The notes: generated by a model from the letters alone, not told the origin. 13,679 bases of DNA from Bacteroidota bacterium (GCA_028877005.1 JAGWPI010000125.1:1-13679), one strand, 5' to 3'; shown: positions 1 through 7,850, counted from the stretch's first letter. Numbers and translations: made by a program.

Positions 1-699
1 GCTGCCATTGCTTCATTTGCTTTTCAACTACCTTATGCCGTGGTAGACGGCAATGTATTTAGGGTATTAGCAAGGGTATATGATATGGATACGCCAATAG
101 ACAGTACCGCCGGCAAACAACAATTTACCGCACTGGCACAGCAGGTATTAGACAAGGCACACCCCGATTGGCACAACCAGGCTATGATGGATTTTGGCGC
201 CACGGTTTGCAAGCCAACGTTACCGCATTGCAGTACTTGCCCCTTGCAAAAAATTTGCCAGGCTTATAAAAATGGTACCGTACAACAATTGCCCGTAAAA
301 GAAAAAATATTACAAAAAAAGAAACGGCGATTTTATTATTTTTTATTGGAACAAGAGGGAAAAGTATGGATACATAAACGCAACCGAAAAGATATATGGG
401 AAAACTTATATGAGCCTTATTTGGTAGAAAGTGAAGTAGAAATACAATGGACAGAAGCCTATATAAAAGCTTGGTTACAGGAACAATGGGGCATTACTTT
501 GTTTAGCCTGGTGCAGGTATCGGGTAAAGAAGTGCAAGCCTTAACCCATCAGCAAATTAGTGGGCAGCTTATTCATATTGCCCTACAACAACCCTTACCT
601 ACCTTGCAGCATTACCAAGCGGTAGCATGGGCAGCACTGCCGGAAAAACCATTTCCTAAATTGGTACATCAGTTAATGAAAAACGCAGGAATATGGTAA
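1..699 (+). CDS. mutY: Adenine DNA glycosylase MutY, C-terminal part (cut by window start)
   Basis: MutY removes adenine mispaired with 8-oxoguanine in base excision repair. The reading frame is open from base 1, so the N-terminal part of the helix-hairpin-helix glycosylase domain lies outside; 232 codons are visible. The first residues carry the PYAVVDGNVFRVLAR block, whose Asp (visible residue 16) matches the catalytic aspartate of the family. An iron-sulfur loop follows with Cys at 70, 77, 80 and 86 (C-x6-C-x2-C-x5-C), the exact MutY/EndoIII spacing. Residues from about 105 to the end form the NUDIX-like C-terminal domain (FYYFLLEQEGKVWIHKR, then a degenerate NUDIX fold) that reads 8-oxoG in the opposite strand; its presence separates MutY from EndoIII. 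The gene ends in TAA and converges on the minus-strand membrane protein gene 60 bp away. No frameshift is seen in the visible part. Confidence 0.95.
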   Translation, partial: AAIASFAFQLPYAVVDGNVFRVLARVYDMDTPIDSTAGKQQFTALAQQVLDKAHPDWHNQAMMDFGATVCKPTLPHCSTCPLQKICQAYKNGTVQQLPVKEKILQKKKRRFYYFLLEQEGKVWIHKRNRKDIWENLYEPYLVESEVEIQWTEAYIKAWLQEQWGITLFSLVQVSGKEVQALTHQQISGQLIHIALQQPLPTLQHYQAVAWAALPEKPFPKLVHQLMKNAGIW

Positions 700-759
700 C
701 CCATTACCAAACACTATGCCCCACCGTTGTATATGTATAGCATTGCAATGCCCGCTATT

Positions 760-1110
760 TTAGGGTTCATTGCTGCGCACCAACCCCTCAATAAATGAAG
801 AAACCAGCGACACAATTATACTAAACCAAAGTGCCGGCCACCAGCCATCTACCCGAAAGCCGGGCACAAGGGCAGAAGTCCATTTAATGATGAGTACGTT
901 AATGACCAATAAAAATAACCCCAGGGTAAGAATGGTAAACGGGATAGTGAGTATAATTAAAATAGGTTTTACAAAAGTATTCAGCAAACCCAATACGGCT
1001 GCCACTATAATAGCAGTAGCCGTGCTGTTTACATGAACCCCATTTAAAATATAGGTAGCAATTAATACGGCTACGGCTGTGAATAATACTTTGGAAAGAA
1101 ATGATACCAT
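760..1110 (-). CDS. Phage holin family (PF04020-type) four-helix membrane protein
   Basis: A 116-residue, very hydrophobic protein of the family named 'phage holin family 4 superfamily 2' (PF04020; YvlD-like). These proteins are widespread chromosomal membrane proteins in bacteria and their role is not established; the name does not mean phage lysis. Four membrane segments are visible at roughly residues 4-20, 30-46, 50-75 and 92-110. The family signature is the conserved AAVLGLLNTFVKPIL stretch between helices 2 and 3, followed by the ILTIPFTILTLGLFLLVIN helix. I chose the ATG at 1110: a TTG at 1134 is also in frame but would overlap the preceding M16 gene, adds a polar tail (RSSNSKH) and is a poorer start. 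With the ATG, the gene begins 10 bp after the stop of the M16 gene on the same strand, so it is probably the last gene of that operon. The functional link to the proteases is unknown. Confidence 0.8.
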   Translation of the reverse strand: MVSFLSKVLFTAVAVLIATYILNGVHVNSTATAIIVAAVLGLLNTFVKPILIILTIPFTILTLGLFLLVINVLIIKWTSALVPGFRVDGWWPALWFSIIVSLVSSFIEGLVRSNEP

Positions 1111-1120
1111 ATGTTTGGAA

Positions 1121-2401
1121 TTAGATGACCTCAAGTTCGTAAAAATCGTCGGGATTCAGGTATTTTTGCGCCAATATTTGTAATTCCTCGCCGGTAGTAT
1201 CTTTAATGGTTTGGATGCTGGTATAAAAATAATCGGGTGGCATATTATTCAGGATATAACTCTTCCAACGTTCAATAATATGAAAAGGACCATCCACATC
1301 GCCCAGTAAAGAGCCAATCATAAAATTTTTAATAAGGCTTAGTTCTTCGGCAGATACAGGCTCTTTTTGTAGTGCCAGCATTTCTTTATAGGTTTCTTCA
1401 ATGGTAGCACGGCTTACATCTCTACCCGCTTCGGTGGTTACCATCCAGGCACTTTGTTGCTGGTGTGGTTGAATAAAAGAGTGAATACCATAGGTATATC
1501 CTTTGTCTTCGCGAATATTGCTCATTAATCGAGACCCAAAATAGCCGCCAAATAATGCATTGAGTAATTGCGACTTTAAAAAATCGGGGTGATGGCGGTT
1601 AGGAAAAGCGGTTGCTAAACGAATAGCGGCTTGCACACCATTGGCATCATTGCTGATGGCATATTTTTTTTGTGTAGCCGGTGTAATGCGATACTCCGGC
1701 TTAGCCAAAGCGGTACCGTTGAGTGGAAGTTGTCCAAAAAAACGATTCAGTAATGTTTCTATATCGGCAGGTAATTGTCCGGCTATAAAAATGGTACAAT
1801 GTCCTTTTACATAATACTGCTCATAAAACTGTAATAAGTCATCGCGGTTAAGTGCCTCATAATCGGCCGCACGGCTGTATTTGCCATAGGGATGTTGCTC
1901 ACCAAACACATATGCATCAATGAGCCGATTGGCAATAAAATCGGCCTTTTTTAGGTTAACGGATAAGCGTTGTTGTTGGTTTTGTTTGTAAATATGCAAT
2001 TCACTTTCGGGAAATATCGACTCACTTAAAATTTCGGAAAGGGCTGGTAATAACTGGGGTAAATATTTGGTTAAACTATGCACGCTTAAAGATGCCCTTT
2101 CATGGTAACAGCCACGGTTTAAATAGGCACCATACATTTCAAAATGTTCATTCAGCTGAAATGCAGTTTTGTGTTTTGTACCATTTTTCAGTAAAAAGTT
2201 GGTGGTAGCCGCTTGAATATTTTTTTGCTCGTACCAGTTACCTGCCTCAAATACACATTCTAATTGCACCACTTCTTGCGCACCGGCCTGAACTGCATAT
2301 ACAGATACGCCATTATCGAGCGTAAAATGCTGTGCAGGCGGCAGGTGTAAGTGTAAATGGATAGGATCGGTAATAGCGGGTTGTTGCGTTCTATTTATCA
2401 T
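1121..2401 (-). CDS. M16 family peptidase-like protein, catalytically inactive partner subunit
   Basis: A 426-residue M16B-type (insulinase/processing peptidase) protein. The zinc-binding HxxEH motif is absent: where the upstream neighbour has H48-L-F-E-H52, this protein has N68-F-L-L-K72 within TTNFLLKNGTKHK. The C-terminal M16 domain is well preserved, with the FGGYFGSRLMSNIRED block and the R297...Y302/Y304 pair (NIREDKGYTYG). In two-subunit M16 enzymes this R/Y motif sits in the non-metal subunit and helps bind substrate. The start ATG overlaps the stop TGA of the upstream M16 gene (ATGA, 2398-2401), which suggests translational coupling and a fixed ratio. No signal peptide or lipobox is visible, so a cytoplasmic site is likely, unlike many Bacteroidota M16 proteins. 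Inference: it pairs with the product of 2398-3639 to form a heterodimeric protease like mitochondrial processing peptidase alpha/beta. Substrate unknown. Confidence 0.9.
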   Translation of the reverse strand: MINRTQQPAITDPIHLHLHLPPAQHFTLDNGVSVYAVQAGAQEVVQLECVFEAGNWYEQKNIQAATTNFLLKNGTKHKTAFQLNEHFEMYGAYLNRGCYHERASLSVHSLTKYLPQLLPALSEILSESIFPESELHIYKQNQQQRLSVNLKKADFIANRLIDAYVFGEQHPYGKYSRAADYEALNRDDLLQFYEQYYVKGHCTIFIAGQLPADIETLLNRFFGQLPLNGTALAKPEYRITPATQKKYAISNDANGVQAAIRLATAFPNRHHPDFLKSQLLNALFGGYFGSRLMSNIREDKGYTYGIHSFIQPHQQQSAWMVTTEAGRDVSRATIEETYKEMLALQKEPVSAEELSLIKNFMIGSLLGDVDGPFHIIERWKSYILNNMPPDYFYTSIQTIKDTTGEELQILAQKYLNPDDFYELEVI

Positions 2402-3639
2402 AAAGTTTTGCTGTAGTAATAAAGGGTGTTTACATTGTTTGCTGTAAAAATAGTGGCAGCGCCTTGCTGAATATCTTGAATGGTAACCGCATGAAAACGG
2501 TTTAATTCCTCGTTAATCAGTGCCGCATCGCCCAATAATTCATAGTAGGCCAAACTGTTGGCGCGGTTCATGAGGGCCATGTCTTCAAACACAATAACAC
2601 TCTCGGTACGGTTTTTAATTTTCATTAGTTCTACTTCTGTTACGGGTTCTGCTACCAATTGCTGAATTACTGCATTAACGGCAGCTTCAGCTTTTTCCAT
2701 AGCAACCCCTTTTACCAACTTACCTTGAATGGTGAGTAAACCAGGATCGATAGTACCCAGTTGGTAACATTGAATATCGGAAAACAATTGTTGTTCTTTT
2801 ACCAACGATTGGTATAAACGTGAAGAGCTGCCCCCGCCTAAAATTTCGGTAATAAGGTCGGCAACGTAGTATCCTTGCTGTAAACGACCCGGCATATGCC
2901 AGGTTTTCATTAGGGCATCTAAAGGCACATCGGCCTTTACTTCCAGCGAACGAGCCGCTGTTTGTACCGGCTCGGCAGGTAATTGGCGTATATATTTTTC
3001 TCCCATGGGAATATCGCCAAACCATTTTTCGGCCAGTTGCTGTATTTCCGCGGTTTGTACATTACCGGCCACTACTACAATTGCATTTACGGGTCGGTAA
3101 TGTTTAAAGAAAAAAGCTTTTACCTCTTCTAACTGCACTTGTTCAATATGGCTTAACTCTTTACCAATGGTAAGCCATTGGTAAGGGTGCACCTGATAAG
3201 CCAATGCCCGCATTTTATGCCACATATCGCCATAAGGCTTATTGATGTAGTGTTCTTTAAACTCTTCGCATACCACTTTTCTTTGCACTTCCAGGCTTTT
3301 TTTACTAAAAGCCAGGCTCAACATTCTATCACTCTCCAGCCAAAAAGCCGTTTCAATATTTTCGGCCGGCAACTGGCAATAATAGTTGGTTAGATCGTCG
3401 GTGGTATAGGCATTGTTTTCGCCGCCTGCTCTTTGCAGTGGCTCATCATAATCGGGAATATGTTTGCTACCACCAAACATTAAATGTTCAAACAGATGCG
3501 CAAAACCTGTTTTGGCAGGGTTTTCATCTCTGGCACCCACATCGTACATAACATTGACTACTGCCATAGGTGTAGCCCTATCTTCATGCACCAAAACCCT
3601 TAATCCATTCTCTAAAACAAATCGGTTAAATTCAATCAT
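2398..3639 (-). CDS. M16 family zinc metallopeptidase, active subunit
   Basis: A 413-residue M16B-type metallopeptidase. The inverted zinc motif H48-L-F-E51-H52 (GFAHLFEHLMFGG) is intact; H48 and H52 bind zinc and E51 activates water. The distal zinc-binding glutamate is E125 or E126 in RKVVCEEFKEHY, about 73 residues downstream as expected for M16. The GGENNAYTTDDLTNYY strand after the active site is typical of the family. The second domain contains LGGGSSSRLYQSLVKEQQLFSD, the structural counterpart of the R/Y region. Length fits a single two-domain M16B subunit, about half of pitrilysin. There is no signal peptide. The gene precedes and overlaps by 4 bp the inactive M16 gene, so the two are almost certainly translated together. 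No convincing promoter was found in the 92 bp upstream (3640-3731); transcription could start there or read through from the aspartyl protease gene on the same strand. Confidence 0.93.
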   Translation of the reverse strand: MIEFNRFVLENGLRVLVHEDRATPMAVVNVMYDVGARDENPAKTGFAHLFEHLMFGGSKHIPDYDEPLQRAGGENNAYTTDDLTNYYCQLPAENIETAFWLESDRMLSLAFSKKSLEVQRKVVCEEFKEHYINKPYGDMWHKMRALAYQVHPYQWLTIGKELSHIEQVQLEEVKAFFFKHYRPVNAIVVVAGNVQTAEIQQLAEKWFGDIPMGEKYIRQLPAEPVQTAARSLEVKADVPLDALMKTWHMPGRLQQGYYVADLITEILGGGSSSRLYQSLVKEQQLFSDIQCYQLGTIDPGLLTIQGKLVKGVAMEKAEAAVNAVIQQLVAEPVTEVELMKIKNRTESVIVFEDMALMNRANSLAYYELLGDAALINEELNRFHAVTIQDIQQGAATIFTANNVNTLYYYSKTL

Positions 3640-3731
3640 AGTTCTTCAGTGAAGGGTGCAAAATAGCAACAAATTAGGAGAGTTGGTGTACCTGTTTTGG
3701 TTTTACACTTTACAAAATGCGTTAAAACAGA

Positions 3732-4949
3732 CTAACGGCGCAGTATATTCACAATTTTTAAATCTAATGTTTCCAATGTGCCATTGCGTTGTACAATTAC
3801 TTTAACCCGGCTGCCGGCATTTTGCAACAAGTTTTTAAAGGTTTGAATATTTTGGGTAAATACATTATTCATGGCCACAATAATATCATCGGGCAAAAAC
3901 CCGGCTTTATCGCCCGGCGAGCCGGGCATCACATCAATTACCTTTACTGCCCCGTCTACCCAATAAATGCCCAGGCCGGTATAGGAATAATCGAAGGGGT
4001 CAAAAAAATGGTGATTGGGAACAATATAAATGCTTTTTTCGGCATAATTAAACACGGTATTAAAACGGCGCATGATATCATTGCCCAAAATACCCCCCAG
4101 AAATGGGTAACTGGTTATATTATAATCATCGCTAAAAATGAGCAGGGGAACACGCCTAAACTGATAAGGGCCAATTTTTATTTTTTCGGTTACGGTTAAC
4201 TGCATTTCTTTTTTTCCCCCTAAACCTTCGGCCTGTGTTGGATACATTTTGCGTTTGGTTTTGAGTAAACTGCTGTCTTTTAAAAATTGTTCAGATACTA
4301 AAAAACACAAACCGGCACCGGTATCAAAAATAAACCGACTGAGTATTTTACGTGCATCCGTAATGGTAACAGGCTGGTATACCAAGGAACTAAAACGAGG
4401 ATGTAACATATAACCCCCATTGCCTTTTGGGTATTTAAAAGCACCTTTTGGATAAATACCCAGGGTATGGGTATCATAATCAACACTTACTACATAGCGG
4501 CTAAAGAAGGTGTAACCAATAATACCATCAATTTTTACGCCATACACACTGGTTAACAAATCATAATTATTGATATGAAAATCGAGGCTATCTAATGTAA
4601 AACCCGGAAATTGAAGGCGATGACCATAGGTAAAATCTACCGTTTTAATGCCGGCAATACCCCGAATGGTGCGGTCTGTATGCACCCTATCTAAATGAAA
4701 TTCATCTACCGTAGCCGAGTCGAGTGAGATACCGCCACTACCGGTATCTAAAATAAAATTGAGAGAGTCGGGTAAACTGTCTAATGCGGCTTTTAAAATA
4801 ATGATACCCCCGCTTAATTGTATAAATCCAAAACTGGCCATAGGTGTAGGTAATGACTGTGCAAAAGTTTTGCCAACCGGCGGTGTGGTTTGTGCATGGA
4901 GTTGGGCAACCACACACAGGCATAAACATAATAAACGGAGCTGTTTCAT
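3732..4949 (-). CDS. Exported aspartyl protease (two DTG lobes) with C-terminal PDZ domain
   Basis: A 405-residue secreted protein, probably periplasmic. The ATG at 4949 gives a normal signal peptide (MKQLRLLCLCLCVVAQLHAQ, cleavage near residue 19/20); an upstream in-frame extension to 5003 would put a polar tail ahead of it and is rejected. Two retropepsin/pepsin-like half-sites are visible: FILDTGSGG with Asp68 and FIFDTGAGL with Asp209. Each is followed by a hydrophobic-Gly motif (DGIIGYTFF near 141-149 and GGILGNDIMRRF in the second lobe). Both catalytic aspartates are therefore supplied by one chain, as in pepsin, rather than by a homodimer. A PDZ domain occupies about residues 325-400 (GLGIYW..., VMPGSPGDKAGFLPDDIIVAMN) and probably recognises exposed C-termini or hydrophobic tails. 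Such aspartyl protease-PDZ proteins are common in Bacteroidota, but their substrates are not known. It lies 92 bp upstream of the M16 pair on the same strand. A weak AT-rich inverted repeat (CTGTTTT 3692-3698 / AAAACAG 3724-3730) lies just past its stop. Confidence 0.88.
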   Translation of the reverse strand: MKQLRLLCLCLCVVAQLHAQTTPPVGKTFAQSLPTPMASFGFIQLSGGIIILKAALDSLPDSLNFILDTGSGGISLDSATVDEFHLDRVHTDRTIRGIAGIKTVDFTYGHRLQFPGFTLDSLDFHINNYDLLTSVYGVKIDGIIGYTFFSRYVVSVDYDTHTLGIYPKGAFKYPKGNGGYMLHPRFSSLVYQPVTITDARKILSRFIFDTGAGLCFLVSEQFLKDSSLLKTKRKMYPTQAEGLGGKKEMQLTVTEKIKIGPYQFRRVPLLIFSDDYNITSYPFLGGILGNDIMRRFNTVFNYAEKSIYIVPNHHFFDPFDYSYTGLGIYWVDGAVKVIDVMPGSPGDKAGFLPDDIIVAMNNVFTQNIQTFKNLLQNAGSRVKVIVQRNGTLETLDLKIVNILRR

Positions 4950-4990
4950 GCAGATGGTGTCATCGGTGTTTTTGCGATTCAGGTAATTAT

Positions 4991-5021
4991 TAAATATAAG
5001 CACAATTGCTAATTAATACAA
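4991..5021 (-). promoter_or_regulatory. Candidate Bacteroidota-type promoter for the aspartyl protease gene
   Basis: Read on the minus strand: TTG (5021-5019), a 20-nt spacer, then TATATTTA (4998-4991). This matches the Bacteroidota sigma factor consensus TTTG/TTG, 19-23 nt, TAnnTTTG except for the last base (A for G). The predicted transcript start is near 4985, leaving a leader of about 36 nt before the ATG at 4949. Positions fit well, but the match is imperfect. Confidence 0.5.
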
Positions 5022-5114
5022 GTTTAGTTGAGGTAAAAAGATAAAAGGCTATAGGGTTGTGTAAACGGAAAAAATGAAACCTACTATTCTACAAAACCAT
5101 TTACTGCCTTAGCA

Positions 5115-5147
5115 TTGACCAACAGAACTTTCTGTACCCTACCTTTG
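5115..5147 (+). promoter_or_regulatory. Bacteroidota-type promoter for mqnC
   Basis: TTG at 5115-5117, a 22-nt spacer and TACCTTTG at 5140-5147 match the consensus TTG-N(19-23)-TAnnTTTG. The -7 box ends 20 nt before the mqnC ATG at 5168, so the leader would be only about 13-15 nt, with no Shine-Dalgarno sequence. The core CCCTACCTTTGTTAC is nearly identical to that ahead of kbl. Confidence 0.7.
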
Positions 5148-5167
5148 TTACTCTTTAAAATTTGTGT

Positions 5168-6292
5168 ATGCAGTTGAATGATTTGTACCAAAAAGCCTTA
5201 AACCTGGAATTTTTAAGTATAGAAGAGGGCATGTTTTTATTTGAGCAGGCCCCATTAACCGAGTTAATGCTGGTAGCCGATACCCTGCGCAAAAAACAGG
5301 TGCCGCACGGAAAAGTAAGTTGGCAAATAGATAGAAATGTAAATACCACCAATGTTTGTATAGCGAATTGCAAATTTTGTAATTTTTATCGTATACCCGG
5401 TCATGCGGAAGCCTATATAACCGATATGGATACCTACCGCAAAAAAATTGCGGAGACTTTGCGTTATGGTGGCGACCAGTTGCTATTACAAGGAGGCCAT
5501 CATCCGGAATTAGGATTGGATTTTTATACCCATATTTTTCGCCAGATTAAACAAGAATTTCCCACCATTAAGTTGCATGCGCTAGGCCCCCCGGAAGTTG
5601 CCCATATTACTAAATTGGAAAAATCAACCCACCGCGAAGTATTAATGGCATTGAAAGAAGCAGGATTAGACTCCTTACCCGGCGCCGGTGCAGAGATTTT
5701 GGTAGATAGGGTAAGAAGATTGATTTCTAAAGGCAAATGTGGTGCCGATGAATGGTTGGCCATTATGCATGAAGCACATGAATTACAAATTACCACCAGT
5801 GCTACCATGATGTTTGGCCATGTGGAAACGCTGGAAGAACGGTTTATACATTTAGTGCGCCTACGCGAAGTACAAGCCATGAAACCCGCCGATGCTAAAG
5901 GATTTTTAGCCTTTATACCCTGGACATTTCAGGATGTAGATACCCTGTTGGCGCGCATAAGAGGCGTACACAACTTAACCACAGCCGATGAATATATACG
6001 CATGATAGCCATTAGCCGAATCATGTTACCCAATATTAAAAACATACAAGCCAGTTGGTTAACCGTAGGCAAAGCCACTGCACAAATTTGTTTGCATGCC
6101 GGCGCCAACGATTTTGGCAGCATTATGATTGAAGAAAATGTAGTGAGTGCAGCAGGTGCCCCACACAGGTTTACCTATAAAACCATTCAGGAAGCTATTA
6201 AAGAAGCGGGCTTTGAGCCACAACTCAGAAATCAGCAATATGAATGGCGTAATATTCCCGACACCATTGAGGAACAAGTGATTCAATACTAA
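5168..6292 (+). CDS. mqnC: Cyclic dehypoxanthinyl futalosine synthase MqnC (radical SAM)
   Basis: MqnC is a cytoplasmic radical SAM enzyme that cyclises dehypoxanthine futalosine in the futalosine route to menaquinone, the usual respiratory quinone of Bacteroidota. The 374-residue protein has the radical SAM cluster motif C64-x3-C68-x2-C71 (CIANCKFCNFYR), preceded by VNTTNV as in the MqnC/MqnE/CofH group. LLQGGHHPELGLDFY (SAM- and substrate-binding strand), LPGAGAEIL and HAGANDFGSIMIEENVVSAAGA are MqnC-type blocks and argue against CofH, as does the lack of any F420 genes nearby. Length fits the family (about 360-380). I chose the ATG at 5168 over a TTG two codons earlier because it sits 20 nt from a good promoter box. 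No other mqn gene is in the window, so the pathway is scattered. The gene ends just ahead of a terminator hairpin. Confidence 0.93.
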   Translation: MQLNDLYQKALNLEFLSIEEGMFLFEQAPLTELMLVADTLRKKQVPHGKVSWQIDRNVNTTNVCIANCKFCNFYRIPGHAEAYITDMDTYRKKIAETLRYGGDQLLLQGGHHPELGLDFYTHIFRQIKQEFPTIKLHALGPPEVAHITKLEKSTHREVLMALKEAGLDSLPGAGAEILVDRVRRLISKGKCGADEWLAIMHEAHELQITTSATMMFGHVETLEERFIHLVRLREVQAMKPADAKGFLAFIPWTFQDVDTLLARIRGVHNLTTADEYIRMIAISRIMLPNIKNIQASWLTVGKATAQICLHAGANDFGSIMIEENVVSAAGAPHRFTYKTIQEAIKEAGFEPQLRNQQYEWRNIPDTIEEQVIQY

Positions 6293-6309
6293 TACCTATT
6301 ACCACACCA

Positions 6310-6341
6310 AGCGGCTACGATTCATTCATAGTCGCTTTTTT
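6310..6341 (+). terminator. Intrinsic terminator of mqnC, overlapping the permease 3' end
   Basis: An 8-bp stem (AGCGGCTA 6310-6317 with TAGTCGCT 6329-6336, one G-U pair) closes an 11-nt loop and runs into six T residues (6336-6341), 17 bp after the mqnC stop. The T-run is only on the plus-strand side, so it serves mqnC. The stop codon of the converging permease gene (6317-6315) lies within the left arm, and the loop, right arm and T-run encode its last residues. Confidence 0.75.
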
Positions 6342-7619
6342 GGGTTGGTTATACGGCTTATCAAATGCATACAACACCAATCCTATCAACAAAATACCAA
6401 TACCCATTAGGCTTTCAATAGGTTTGTCTATGAGTGTAAATACCAATACCCAAACATTGAATAATAAAAAAATAATTTGTAAAAAAGGTTTTAAAGGACT
6501 TTTAAATGTTGGATAGGTTTTAGGGGTGGTAAACAAACTGGTGGCTACGGTTAGGGTAGCCATTAACTGCAGAATAAATCCGGCATACAACAATATTTTT
6601 TCAAAGGAGCCGGTTAACAACAATACAATAGCAATGCATACATGCAACCATATGGCCGCAACGGGTATTCCGTTTTGGTTTTTTTTAGAGACCGGCTGCC
6701 ATAAGGTATTTTCTTGAGCCAATGCCCAAGTAACCCTTGAGCCTACCCATAAATAAGAACTGATGGTGGCAATAAGCTGTATGGCAATAAAAGCACTAAC
6801 CCATTTACCACCTGTACTACCCAGTATATTGTTGAATGCAATAAAAGTAACATCTTCCCTACCTTTTAAGTCGGCTACCGTTGCATGCTTCAGCAAAACA
6901 TATTGAAATAACACATATACTACGGTTACAAATAAGGTACTGCCAATTAAGGCACGGGGTAAACTAATATGGGGGTTGCTGATTTCATCTACCACATAAG
7001 CAGCGGCATTCCAACCGGTATAGGCAAAGGCTACATATACCATAGATACCGCAAAACCGGGTTGCAACATTTCTTTTTGCCAATGATTATCCCATTGCAG
7101 TGCATTAGCCGATGGGGCAGCATACCCAATACCCAGCACAATTAACACCAAAATGAACCCTATTTTTACCAAAGTACTTACATTTTGCATACCACTGCTA
7201 TGCTGTATGGTAAAACTGTGCAATAAACCAATTGCTACAATAATGCCTACAGCCATAAATGGGCTAGCAGGCAAACCCAATACAGGAGAAAGATAATGGG
7301 TAAAAGCCATGGCGGCCAAGGCTACGGGCGCTGAAAAACCTACCGTTAATCCGGCCCAGGCAGATAAATAGCCCAAAACAGGATGAAAAATGCGGGATAA
7401 ATAAATATAATCGCCACCCGATTCTTTATAATGCGTGCCTAATTCGGCATAAGCAAATGCCCCAAACAATGACAGTAAACCCCCTAATACCCATAAACTT
7501 ACAATGCTCCAGGTATTATGAATGGCATTGAGCTGAAAGCCAATACTGGTAAAAACACCGGTACCAATCATATTGGCAATTACAATTGAGGCGGCTGTGT
7601 ATACACTAATTTTTTTCAA
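6315..7619 (-). CDS. APC superfamily amino acid permease
   Basis: A 434-residue inner-membrane transporter of the amino acid-polyamine-organocation superfamily with about 12 hydrophobic segments. Helix 1 contains the unwound substrate-binding motif IANMIGTGVFTS (residues about 14-25). The LSLFGAFAYAELGTHYKESGGDYIYLSRIF stretch in and after helix 2 is typical of the LAT/SteT-like branch, and helix 6 has VYVAFAYTGWNAAAYVVDEI. Substrate cannot be read from the sequence; import or exchange of neutral amino acids is likely. The divergent neighbour kbl belongs to threonine/glycine metabolism, which weakly hints at a related substrate. The start is a TTG at 7619: an in-frame TAA lies 12 bp upstream, no ATG lies between, and the first internal ATG (codon 17) would cut helix 1 in half. 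No good promoter was found for it. It converges on mqnC, with 22 bp between stops. Confidence 0.9.
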   Translation of the reverse strand: MKKISVYTAASIVIANMIGTGVFTSIGFQLNAIHNTWSIVSLWVLGGLLSLFGAFAYAELGTHYKESGGDYIYLSRIFHPVLGYLSAWAGLTVGFSAPVALAAMAFTHYLSPVLGLPASPFMAVGIIVAIGLLHSFTIQHSSGMQNVSTLVKIGFILVLIVLGIGYAAPSANALQWDNHWQKEMLQPGFAVSMVYVAFAYTGWNAAAYVVDEISNPHISLPRALIGSTLFVTVVYVLFQYVLLKHATVADLKGREDVTFIAFNNILGSTGGKWVSAFIAIQLIATISSYLWVGSRVTWALAQENTLWQPVSKKNQNGIPVAAIWLHVCIAIVLLLTGSFEKILLYAGFILQLMATLTVATSLFTTPKTYPTFKSPLKPFLQIIFLLFNVWVLVFTLIDKPIESLMGIGILLIGLVLYAFDKPYNQPKKATMNES

Positions 7620-7768
7620 GAAGCAATATTAAAATTGTTGATAATTGATAGGGAAACGTTCTCACCGCATGCTTACCGCCCTATTACACCACTAAATTAA
7701 GGGAAACAACATCTAAACAGGGGCACGATTTTAATCAGACTTTGTATTTTGTATAAATAAAATAAATA

Positions 7769-7800
7769 TTTGTTATCGGCTGTTCAGGTTTGTATATTTG
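7769..7800 (+). promoter_or_regulatory. Consensus Bacteroidota promoter, distal P1 of kbl region
   Basis: TTTG at 7769-7772, a 20-nt spacer and TATATTTG at 7793-7800 form a perfect match to the TTTG-N(19-21)-TAnnTTTG consensus. The predicted start is near 7806-7808, about 190 nt ahead of the kbl ATG. Such a long leader is unusual here given the 20-nt distance at the proximal core, and suggests a regulated leader or a separate small RNA. Confidence 0.7.
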
Positions 7801-7850
7801 ATGCAGTGGGGTACTATTATTCAACAGACTAGAAGATAGCTGTTATTGAA

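Noticed and set aside
740..751. Perfect 12-bp palindrome GCATTGCAATGC between mutY and the holin-family gene
   Set aside because: There is no T-run on either strand, so it is not a credible terminator; a single 12-bp palindrome in 60 bp of spacer is too little to call a binding site.
760..1110. Holin gene as a sign of a prophage
   Set aside because: The family name is historical; the protein is a common chromosomal four-helix membrane protein, and no lysin, capsid, integrase or other phage gene is nearby.
3692..3730. Inverted repeat CTGTTTT...AAAACAG after the aspartyl protease stop
   Set aside because: The arms are AT-rich, the loop is about 25 nt and no T-run follows on the minus strand; too weak to call a terminator.
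3789..4199. 136-codon plus-strand open frame opposite the aspartyl protease
   Set aside because: It lies wholly antisense to a well-supported gene, has no recognisable domain and reads as a shadow of that gene's codons.
5524..5880. 118-codon minus-strand open frame inside mqnC
   Set aside because: It is antisense to conserved radical SAM coding sequence, is Ser/Cys/Asn-rich as shadow frames often are, and has no promoter or family match.
7801..7839. 12-codon open frame (leader peptide candidate) after the distal kbl promoter
   Set aside because: Its ATG directly abuts the -7 box, upstream of the expected transcript start, so it would not be translated from that promoter.
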